Assembly: GCA_031270925.1 (NCBI GenBank)
Contig: JAISWY010000183.1
Location: forward strand, 1 to 11,341
Direction of reading: 5' to 3'
DNA: 11,341 bases
DNA from: Candidatus Symbiothrix sp.
Lineage (GTDB): Bacteria > Bacteroidota > Bacteroidia > Bacteroidales > Azobacteroidaceae
The first letter of the stretch is position 1, and every line of letters starts with the position of its first letter. Positions 1 to 5,638 of this stretch are shown here, piece by piece. Under the pieces are notes generated by a model. That model was given only the letters and a program-made list of their open reading frames with translations. It made no database searches and was not told the origin of the DNA. Made by a program: the position numbers and the translations under genes.

Positions 1-930
1 GTCCGGCATACTTTCGATAGGAAACAGCATACCCGACAAAATCATCATCGGCATCATCATTCCCATGCCCGAAGCCAGCATTGCAGCGACTTGCGTTTTC
101 ACAATCGATGAAATCAGCAATCCCAGCGCCAAGGCCACCACAACGAAAAGCAGCGAAAAAACCTGCAACCAAATCAAATTACCGGTTATCGGAACATGCA
201 GCACAAAAACCGAAAGTAACAGTATGAGTATCAAGATAAACCACGAAACGATAAAGTAGGGAATCATCTTCGAAATCACGATGTAAATTGGTTTCACGGG
301 AGAGGCCAGCAGCACTTCCATCGTTCCGGTTTCTTTTTCGCGAACAATGGCGATCGAGGTCATCATCGTACAAATAATGATAAAAATAAAACCCATCAAA
401 CCCGGAACGAAGTTGTATGAACTGCGCATTTCGGGATTGTAAAGCATTTGTACCGAAGGAATTATTTGTATCGGAATCTGCCTTTCGCGCATCAATTCCT
501 GTCCGTAATCGGCGATGATACTTGCCGCATAACTGTTTGCCACATTCCCTTGATTCGGATCGCTCATATCAATAATAAATTGAACGACAGCATCTTGTGT
601 ATGATAAAGCGATTCGTTGAAACGTTCTCCGAAAATAACGGCGAAATTGATTTTTCCTTCTTTGAAGAGCTTTTCGGCATCAGTGGGACTATGTAAAATC
701 TCCACCACATCAAAATATTCGCTCGCTTTGAGTTGTTCAATAATTCGTGTGGTAGAAACATCGTTCGACGGATCGTAAATTGCTGTTTTCACATATTTTA
801 CCTCAGTGCTGACGGCAAATCCAATGATGAAAATCTGCACCACAGGAATAACAATAATCATTAATACCGTGCGTATATCACGAAAAATATGATAAAATTC
901 TTTTTTGATAAAAGCAAAAAACTGTTTCAT
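1..930 (-). CDS. ABC-2 type export permease, YbhS/YbhR-like (3' end cut by window edge)
   Basis: This is the membrane subunit of an ABC exporter, expected to form the inner-membrane channel driven by the two ATPases encoded just upstream. I translated 310 codons without a stop, from ATG at 928-930 to the left edge. Family members are usually about 370 residues, so roughly 60 are missing. One membrane segment lies at about residues 21-41. A soluble periplasmic-type domain follows (about 45-170), then four more hydrophobic segments (about 174-195, 222-245, 255-275 and 285-303). The family hallmark REKETGTMEVLLASPVKP is at 197-214, and the MPMMILSGMLFP loop is near 293-303. This order (one helix, large domain, helix cluster) is typical of YhhJ/YbhS/YbhR permeases. 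The start lies 12 bp after the stop of the upstream ATPase gene, so co-transcription is likely. A second permease gene would be expected beyond the edge. The substrate cannot be read from the sequence. Confidence 0.93.
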   Translation of the reverse strand, partial: MKQFFAFIKKEFYHIFRDIRTVLMIIVIPVVQIFIIGFAVSTEVKYVKTAIYDPSNDVSTTRIIEQLKASEYFDVVEILHSPTDAEKLFKEGKINFAVIFGERFNESLYHTQDAVVQFIIDMSDPNQGNVANSYAASIIADYGQELMRERQIPIQIIPSVQMLYNPEMRSSYNFVPGLMGFIFIIICTMMTSIAIVREKETGTMEVLLASPVKPIYIVISKMIPYFIVSWFILILILLLSVFVLHVPITGNLIWLQVFSLLFVVVALALGLLISSIVKTQVAAMLASGMGMMMPMMILSGMLFPIESMPD

Positions 931-957
931 AATTCTCAATTTTCAACTCTCAATTCT
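931..957 (-). repeat. Short AATTGAGA-type repeat tract between ATPase and permease genes
   Basis: Read on the minus strand, this stretch is built from near-repeats of an ATTGAGA unit: ATTGAGAGTTGA followed by AAATTGAGAATT. It supplies the last codons and the TGA stop of the ATPase gene and almost all of the 12-bp spacer before the permease ATG. A 23-nt part matches a tract inside the other ATPase gene (about 1849-1886) at 20 of 23 positions by my alignment. Tracts of this kind recur in many Bacteroidales genomes, but I cannot check copy number here. Confidence 0.6.
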
Positions 958-1683
958 TGTCGCTTTTCGCGCCAATTTTCGAAACACTTCGTCCATTGTT
1001 TGCGCCTGAAATTGTTCGCGCAAATTGCGGGGCGAATCCAAGGCGTCAATCCGGCCATCGACCATGATGGAGATACGGTTGCAATATTCGGCTTCGTCCA
1101 TGTAATGTGTTGTTACAAAGATGGTTATTCCTCGTTCGGCTGCTTCGTAAATCAATTCCCAAAATTGGCGGCGGGTAATCGGATCGACGCCGCCGGTGGG
1201 TTCGTCTAAAAACACGATTTGCGGTTCGTGAAAAATGGCGACCGAAAACGCCAATTTCTGTTTCCATCCCAAGGGCAATTCCTTGACTAATGTGTTTTTT
1301 TCGTGCATCAAACCCAAACGCGACAGCGTTTCGTCGATTTTCGGCCCGATTGCATGACGGCTTACGCCGTAGATTCCGGCATAGAGTTGCATATTTTCCC
1401 AAACTTTCAAATCTTCGTACAAGGAAAATTTCTGACTCATGTAGCCGATGTTTTGCTTCACCTGTTCGGATTGTTTGGCGATGTTGTATCCGGCCACAAG
1501 TCCTTTGCCGGCAGTGGGTTTGCTTAATCCGCACAACATACGCATCGCCGTTGTTTTGCCCGCGCCGTTGGCTCCGAGGAAGCCGAAGATTTCGCCTTTT
1601 TCGACCGAAAAGGAAATGTGATCGACGGCGGTAAAGGCGCCGAAGCATTTCGTTAGATTATTTGTTTCAATAACAGGCTTCAT
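943..1683 (-). CDS. ABC exporter ATPase, matching the C-terminal half of YbhF
   Basis: This 246-residue nucleotide-binding subunit powers the neighbouring ABC-2 permease from the cytoplasmic side. Walker A GANGAGKT is at 37-44, the Q-loop glutamine (YMSQ) at 84, Walker B IVFLDE at 156-161, the D-loop GGVDP at 164-168, and the switch histidine (TTHYMDEAE) at 193. The signature is not LSGGQ but LPLGW (136-140). This variant is known from the second half of YbhF, where the equivalent is LPLGF. The protein therefore has complete catalytic motifs but a weak signature, the reverse of its partner encoded at 1784-2656. The ATG at 1681-1683 starts the usual IETNNLTKCFG opening. Its last codons and TGA fall inside a short repeat tract, so the extreme C-terminus (about ATRIES) is probably repeat-derived. 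Confidence 0.95.
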   Translation of the reverse strand: MKPVIETNNLTKCFGAFTAVDHISFSVEKGEIFGFLGANGAGKTTAMRMLCGLSKPTAGKGLVAGYNIAKQSEQVKQNIGYMSQKFSLYEDLKVWENMQLYAGIYGVSRHAIGPKIDETLSRLGLMHEKNTLVKELPLGWKQKLAFSVAIFHEPQIVFLDEPTGGVDPITRRQFWELIYEAAERGITIFVTTHYMDEAEYCNRISIMVDGRIDALDSPRNLREQFQAQTMDEVFRKLARKATRIES

Positions 1684-1702
1684 GCGTTAGTATTGTTAGC
1701 TT

Positions 1703-1780
1703 TTAATTTCTTTTTACCATCATGAAAATCACTAAATTCACGATTTTTTTCCATGCTGTTTCTTTTTTATTCCGCATCAT
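1703..1780 (-). CDS. Possible 25-residue small protein between the two ATPase genes
   Basis: The 100-bp gap between the ATPase genes holds a small ORF that fits it closely. Its ATG lies 3 bp after the stop of the upstream gene, and its TAA lies 19 bp before the next ATG. The predicted peptide begins with two methionines, then a basic stretch (RNKKE) around one tryptophan (AWKK), then a hydrophobic stretch (IVNLVIFMM) and a basic end (VKRN). That basic-Trp-Lys plus hydrophobic layout recalls the small 'smalltalk' proteins of Bacteroidales, but this is only a resemblance of pattern, and the peptide lacks their usual C-terminal part. It may be a decayed remnant or chance. No clear ribosome binding site is visible. 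I would not name it. Confidence 0.3.
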   Translation of the reverse strand: MMRNKKETAWKKIVNLVIFMMVKRN

Positions 1781-1783
1781 AAA

Positions 1784-2656
1784 TTATTGATTCATTAACT
1801 GAATAAAACAATCCTCCACCGTCGGCAGAATCTCCTCCAATCGCACTTCATTCTCCATTCTCAACTCTCCATTTTCAATGAGAGTTACGTGCAACTGCTC
1901 CCCAAACATATAAACCGATTCCACCGCCGGATTTTTCCGCAATTTTTCCAACAATCGGAAATTATTGTCGGCCTCGGCTTTATACAGTTTTTTCGGAAAC
2001 TGCGCGACAAACTGTTGCGGCGTATCTATTGACAAAATCTCGCCGTGCAGAATCAGTGCGATGCGATCGCAAAGCACGGCCTCATCCATATACGGCGTGG
2101 AAACTACAATCGTGATGCCTTCGGCTTTCAATTGCCGCAGTATTTCCCAAAATTCCTTGCGGGAAACCGGATCGACGCCGGTGGTCGGCTCATCCAAAAA
2201 CAAAACTGTCGGTTTGTGGATGAGAGCGCAGGAAAGCGCGAGTTTTTGCTTCATTCCGCCCGATAATTTTCCGGCGCGGCGCTTTTTGAACGGTTCTATC
2301 TGACTGTAAATCGGCGCAATCAGGCGATAATTTTCTTCTACGGTGGTGTTGAAAATCGTAGCGAAAAAATCCAAATTTTCTTCTACCGACAAATCCTGAT
2401 ATAACGAAAATCGTCCCGGCATATAGCCGATGCGGGTTCGTAATTCCTTGTAATCTTTTACGACATCCAAACCATCGACCGTTGCTTGTCCCGAATCAGC
2501 TAATAATAAGGAAGTTAGTATTCGGAACAAACTTGTCTTCCCAGCTCCATCCGGCCCGATCAATCCGAATAGTTCGCTTTTTTCCACCGAAAGCGAAACA
2601 TTATGCAAAGCTCGAACATCTTTGTAGGATTTATTAATATGATGAATATCAACCAC
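1784..2656 (-). CDS. ABC exporter ATPase, matching the N-terminal half of YbhF
   Basis: This is a 290-residue nucleotide-binding subunit, paired in the operon with the ATPase encoded at 943-1683. Walker A GPDGAGKT is at 34-41, a full signature LSGGM at 131-135, Walker B VLFLDE at 151-156, and TTGVDP at 158-163. Two catalytic positions are altered: the Q-loop glutamine is replaced (YMPG, Gly81), and the switch histidine is proline (VSTPYMDEA, Pro188). In E. coli YbhF the N-terminal half also has LSGGM and lacks the histidine, which supports the assignment. A C-terminal extension (about 225-290) ends in the usual VEDCFIQLM. Within it, residues about 261-270 (ENGELRMENE) are encoded by an AATTGAGA-type repeat. 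The start is the GTG at 2654-2656, 15 bp after the adaptor stop. The next residues, DIHHINKSY, fit the normal first strand of the domain. Confidence 0.94.
   Translation of the reverse strand: MVDIHHINKSYKDVRALHNVSLSVEKSELFGLIGPDGAGKTSLFRILTSLLLADSGQATVDGLDVVKDYKELRTRIGYMPGRFSLYQDLSVEENLDFFATIFNTTVEENYRLIAPIYSQIEPFKKRRAGKLSGGMKQKLALSCALIHKPTVLFLDEPTTGVDPVSRKEFWEILRQLKAEGITIVVSTPYMDEAVLCDRIALILHGEILSIDTPQQFVAQFPKKLYKAEADNNFRLLEKLRKNPAVESVYMFGEQLHVTLIENGELRMENEVRLEEILPTVEDCFIQLMNQ
1849..1886 (-). repeat. In-frame AATTGAGA-type repeat inside ATPase gene
   Basis: On the minus strand this coding stretch contains ATGGAGAGTTGA and AATGGAGAAT, near copies of the tract at 931-957. In frame it gives ENGELRMENE, a low-complexity segment placed in the variable C-terminal extension of the ATPase, between the strand HVTL and the final helix VEDCFIQLM. 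It looks like a repeat that entered a tolerant loop without breaking the frame. Confidence 0.55.
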
Positions 2657-2660
2657 TTGA

Positions 2661-2683
2661 TTTTTTAGTTTTTAGTTTTTAAC
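2661..2683 (-). repeat. TAAAAAC triplicated A-rich tract at the adaptor/ATPase junction
   Basis: Read on the minus strand, the unit TAAAAAC is repeated in tandem (GTTAAAAACTAAAAACTAAA, then more A). The first copy supplies the last codons and the TAA stop of the adaptor gene, and the rest fills the spacer before the GTG start of the ATPase. It could act as an A-rich translation-enhancing spacer or be slippage-prone sequence. I see no hairpin in it. Confidence 0.5.
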
Positions 2684-3574
2684 TTTCATTTCTCCATACA
2701 TTCCGATTTTCAGATAACCGTCGTTTTTAACGGCCACTTTCACGGCATATACCAGATTGGCGCGTTCGTTTTTCGTTAAAATCGTGCGGGGCGTAAATTC
2801 GGCTTTATCCGAAATCCACATGATAACTCCTTGATATTCGCGCATTTCACTTTTTCCGAAATCAGCAAAGACTTTCACTTTCTGATCCGATTTCATTTTC
2901 GTAAGCTGGTCGGCTGTGATGTACGCCCGCAAAAACATATTTTCGGTATCGGCGATTTTGAATAGCAGTTTGCCTTGCGCCGCCAACTCGCCCGGTTCGG
3001 CATATTTCGCCAATACTGTGCCGTTGATCGGAGAAACAATGATGCTTTTCGCAATCAAGTCTTCAATCTGCTCGATTTGAATTTGCAAAACGTTGATTTC
3101 GGACGAAAGGCTGCTGTTGCCTTTTTGCAACGATTCGGTTTGCGCGGCCAACTGTTTCTGCAAAACGTCGATAGACGACTGAATATCATCGACTTGCTTC
3201 TGTGTGGCGGCATTCGATTGCAGCAATTTTTGGAAACGCGCCAACTCGGTTTCCTGCTTGGCGATTTGTTGTTTCAAGGAGGCGATTTGCAATGAAACAT
3301 TGTAGGTACGACTGTTTACGGCCTGCATACTCGCCCGCAACTGTTCCTTTTTCAGATGTAATTGGATGGTGTCGATGTAGCCCAGTGGCCGGTTAGCGTC
3401 CAAAACTTGTCCTTCGGTTATGGAAAATTGCAGGATTTGTCCTGCCGCCTGCGCCGAAACCATTACTTCGGTTGCCTCGAATGCACCGGAAGCATCGTAA
3501 TGGCCTTTTTGCTTGACACAGGAGAATAACAACAAAGTTGCTAAAAACGAAAAATAAAAAACGGATTTATTCAT
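2672..3574 (-). CDS. HlyD/YbhG-like periplasmic adaptor lipoprotein
   Basis: This 300-residue membrane-fusion protein should bridge the inner-membrane ABC transporter and the TolC-like channel encoded just before it. The N-terminus is a lipoprotein signal: hydrophobic residues 5-17 and a lipobox ending LFSC with Cys19 as the lipidation site. Next come half of a biotinyl-lipoyl-like domain (about 33-68), a long helical hairpin rich in Gln, Leu and Lys (about 70-178), the second lipoyl half with SPINGTVLAKYAEPGE (181-196), and a beta-barrel domain. The segment FTPRTILTKNERANLVYAVKV (260-280) is characteristic of YbhG-type adaptors. The ATG at 3572-3574 overlaps the end of the TolC-like gene by 8 bp, so translation is probably coupled. 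The stop sits in an A-rich tandem repeat. Substrate unknown. Confidence 0.94.
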   Translation of the reverse strand: MNKSVFYFSFLATLLLFSCVKQKGHYDASGAFEATEVMVSAQAAGQILQFSITEGQVLDANRPLGYIDTIQLHLKKEQLRASMQAVNSRTYNVSLQIASLKQQIAKQETELARFQKLLQSNAATQKQVDDIQSSIDVLQKQLAAQTESLQKGNSSLSSEINVLQIQIEQIEDLIAKSIIVSPINGTVLAKYAEPGELAAQGKLLFKIADTENMFLRAYITADQLTKMKSDQKVKVFADFGKSEMREYQGVIMWISDKAEFTPRTILTKNERANLVYAVKVAVKNDGYLKIGMYGEMKVKN

Positions 3575-4841
3575 GATTTGTGATGTTTTTAAGTTTATAA
3601 ACGGCTAATAACAAGTCGATTTCGTGCGCCGCTTTGGTTTGCCGCGCCAAGTTTTCGTTGGTAAGTTCGCGCATCAAATCGGTGGCGGTGGCGGCGCCGT
3701 TGGCTAGTTTCGCTTCGGTTGCCCGGCGGATGTTTTCGCGTAAGGCAATAATTTCGTCGTCGTTTTGCATCACGGCGCGTAAACGCTTGATTTCCTGATT
3801 TTCGCGGCTCAACGATAAATTCAGATTGTATAGAAACACATCTTTTTGAGTATCAACGATTTGCTTGTTGATGTCGATTTTCCGCAAATCGTTTTTCTGC
3901 GTATATAACGCGCCGAAATTCCACGATAGACGAAGGCCGCCGATGTAAAACCAGTCAAATTCGTTCGAAAGCATATTCAATCCCGGACGACCGTAGCCGC
4001 CTTGCACGAACAAGCCCAATTTCGGCAAATAGGCCGATTGAATCAACGATTTTTGCGAATCGAACATCTGATTTTGAGCGCCGAAGAGTTTCAATTCGGG
4101 ACGGTTTATTGGGGGATGACGGGTCGGATCGGTCATAAGGGCGCTATCTGTTTCCGGTTTTTGGAAAACGCTACCTGCATCCAATTGTTCGCCGGTCATG
4201 ATTCCGAGCATTTCGACAAAAACTTCACGCGACGATTCGATTTGCGTGCGCATTTGTTGGGCGTTCAACTGCTCGACTTTCACGGCGTCCAAATCGGCTT
4301 GATTGGCGATTCCCGATAGCAAATAACTGTTTACATTATCGTAATTGCGTTGCAGTTCGTCGATGAGCAATTGGTTTTGCTTCGCCTGTTCGTCTAAAAG
4401 TAAAATGCCGAAAAACAGTTGATTAACTCGATCTTCCAAAGCGTAGAGTTCAACTTCCAATTGCTGCTGTTCAACTTCGGCGCCGGCCTGCGTGATTTTT
4501 CGTTGCGAGCGAATGGCGCCGCCATCCCAAATCACTTGTGAAACTTCGAGTGTGGCTTGGTACTGTTCTTTTTTTAATTCGGGAATATCGACGCCCGGAA
4601 GTGTAATCGGAATTTTGGTTACAGCCGATTGGTAGGTTGCTCGCGCATTTAATTGCACTTGCGGCAACCATGCTTTGGCGGCATTGGCAAGGTTGTAGGA
4701 TTTCGATTTTTCAATCAAATTGTATTTCCGGATCGACGGGAAATGCGACCGGGCTTTTTCCTGACAACTTTCGAGTGTGATTTGGGCAAAAGCAGTGTTT
4801 CCGAAAACAAGCATCAATCCCCAAATAAAGATTCGCTTCAT
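3567..4841 (-). CDS. TolC-like outer membrane efflux channel
   Basis: The 424-residue protein should form the trimeric outer-membrane channel and periplasmic tunnel of the tripartite pump. A signal peptide is evident: MKR, a hydrophobic core, and a probable cleavage after AFA (residue 19). The mature part starts ITLESCQEKA, the usual opening helix of outer-membrane efflux proteins. It continues with the first strand-helix unit (NLANAAKAWLPQVQLNA, about 50-66), the VSQVIWDGG segment (about 100-108), and long Gln/Glu/Asn-rich helices. The repeat unit is seen again around PELKLFGAQNQMFDSQKSLIQSAYLPKLGLF, followed by LRLSWNFG. Its ATG overlaps the TGA of the upstream TetR gene (ATGA, 4838-4841), and its end overlaps the adaptor start by 8 bp. 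This gives the pump its own channel, whereas the E. coli ybh operon relies on unlinked tolC. Confidence 0.95.
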   Translation of the reverse strand: MKRIFIWGLMLVFGNTAFAQITLESCQEKARSHFPSIRKYNLIEKSKSYNLANAAKAWLPQVQLNARATYQSAVTKIPITLPGVDIPELKKEQYQATLEVSQVIWDGGAIRSQRKITQAGAEVEQQQLEVELYALEDRVNQLFFGILLLDEQAKQNQLLIDELQRNYDNVNSYLLSGIANQADLDAVKVEQLNAQQMRTQIESSREVFVEMLGIMTGEQLDAGSVFQKPETDSALMTDPTRHPPINRPELKLFGAQNQMFDSQKSLIQSAYLPKLGLFVQGGYGRPGLNMLSNEFDWFYIGGLRLSWNFGALYTQKNDLRKIDINKQIVDTQKDVFLYNLNLSLSRENQEIKRLRAVMQNDDEIIALRENIRRATEAKLANGAATATDLMRELTNENLARQTKAAHEIDLLLAVYKLKNITNHE

Positions 4842-5455
4842 ATTTTCAAATTATTGATTATCATATCTATATTATTTTGTTTCCGACTGTTTAAGAACGA
4901 CGTACATTCATCCGTCATACCCTTGGTTATATCGAACAGCATTTGAGCGGCGATGAAAGCAAATACATTCAACGAGCCGATATTAATGACCAAATCCATA
5001 AGCGAAATCGGTCGAATAGCGCCTTTTTCCATTTCAATTTGAATGGCTTGATTCAATTTTTGAAAAATCGGCGTTCCTTTCGTCATTATTTTTTGGTAGA
5101 TAAAATCTTTCTTCGTTCTATCTTGAATAATTTCCCGGAAAACGAAGAACGGCAATCCGGGCTGTTTTTCCAAAAATTCAAAATGTTTTTCGATACAATT
5201 CTTGATATTTTCCAAAAACGTTTGATTGTCATCCAAAGTAAACTCAAAAGAATGCAAGAAATGGCTTACTTTTTCTTCAAAAATGCGGTTAAACAAGGTT
5301 TCTTTTGTTCGGAAATAATAGTGCAGCATCGCGTGGTTGATACCTGCTTCATCGGCTATATCCATGCAACGTGCGCCGGAATAGCCTTTTTCCATAAAAA
5401 TCTTTTCAGCTGTTTCTAAAATCATCTGCTCAGTTGATTTATTAGTTATCTCCAT
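4838..5455 (-). CDS. TetR-family transcriptional regulator of the efflux operon (CecR-like position)
   Basis: This 205-residue DNA-binding regulator is the first gene of the efflux operon. The N-terminal domain (about 8-55) matches TetR: EQMILETAEKIFMEKGYSGARCMDIADEAGI forms the first helices, and NHAMLHYYFRTKETLFNRIF covers the recognition helix and helix 4. The remaining 145 residues are the variable ligand-binding and dimerisation domain. They include a proline-containing PGLPFFVFREIIQ segment like that of CecR-type regulators. It occupies the place cecR has ahead of ybhGFSR. Its stop overlaps the TolC-like start by 4 bp, so regulator and pump are probably made from one transcript. A perfect palindrome just downstream of its promoter (5484-5501) suggests that it represses its own operon. 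The inducer cannot be told from the sequence. Confidence 0.93.
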   Translation of the reverse strand: MEITNKSTEQMILETAEKIFMEKGYSGARCMDIADEAGINHAMLHYYFRTKETLFNRIFEEKVSHFLHSFEFTLDDNQTFLENIKNCIEKHFEFLEKQPGLPFFVFREIIQDRTKKDFIYQKIMTKGTPIFQKLNQAIQIEMEKGAIRPISLMDLVINIGSLNVFAFIAAQMLFDITKGMTDECTSFLNSRKQNNIDMIINNLKI

Positions 5456-5483
5456 ACTTTAATTATATTGTTTATTTTATAAG

Positions 5484-5501
5484 TTTAACAATTTTGTTAA
5501 A
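5484..5501. promoter_or_regulatory. Palindromic operator candidate for the TetR-family regulator
   Basis: The site TTTAACAA-TT-TTGTTAAA is a perfect inverted repeat with 8-bp arms and a 2-bp centre. It begins 8 bp downstream of the -7 element of the regulator promoter, so it should cover the transcription start and the first bases of the leader. That is a classic place for a TetR-family dimer to block transcription. The motif is very AT-rich, which slightly raises the chance of a random palindrome, but position and perfection argue for function. Confidence 0.65.
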
Positions 5502-5508
5502 ACAGCAA

Positions 5509-5540
5509 CAAAGATAAACACGAAATGAGGAATATGCAAA
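5509..5540 (-). promoter_or_regulatory. Bacteroidota-type promoter of the efflux operon
   Basis: Read on the minus strand, TTTG (5537-5540) is followed after exactly 20 bases by TATCTTTG (5509-5516). This fits the known Bacteroidota consensus TTTG-N19-21-TAnnTTTG in every fixed position. Transcription would start near 5503-5505 and give a leader of about 50 nt before the regulator ATG at 5455. The 9-mer ATTTTGTTA (plus strand) occurs both at the -33 element (5540-5548) and in the palindrome (5491-5499). Confidence 0.75.
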
Positions 5541-5574
5541 TTTTGTTATGATTTTTTATGAACGGAATAAATTA

Positions 5575-5616
5575 CAAAACCGCAGCAATCAGTTGCACAA
5601 CGGCTTTGCGTTTTTT
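5575..5616. terminator. Hairpin downstream of secA, possible transcription terminator
   Basis: As minus-strand RNA, CAAAGCCG pairs with CGGUUUUG (8 bp, one G-U) and an inner GCAA/UUGC stem closes a CUGA loop, with a small internal bulge between. The hairpin starts about 31 nt after the secA stop. On the minus strand the tail after the stem is only UAAUUUAUU. On the plus strand the same hairpin is followed by CG and six T residues (5611-5616), which looks like a better terminator in that direction. It may separate secA from the efflux operon. Confidence 0.45.
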
Positions 5617-5638
5617 CCGCATATCCCCCAAGTGTTCC

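Noticed and set aside
1046..1648. A 200-codon minus-strand frame overlapping the first ATPase
   Set aside because: It is the alternative frame of the ATPase, rich in Arg and His, with no family features.
4943..5419. A 158-codon plus-strand frame opposite the TetR gene
   Set aside because: It is the complement of a clear TetR protein, and the Phe-rich product is typical of an antisense shadow.
5572..5622. A 16-codon minus-strand ORF after secA, preceded by GGGGGAT
   Set aside because: Its sequence is better explained by the hairpin at 5575-5608, and the peptide has no recognisable character.
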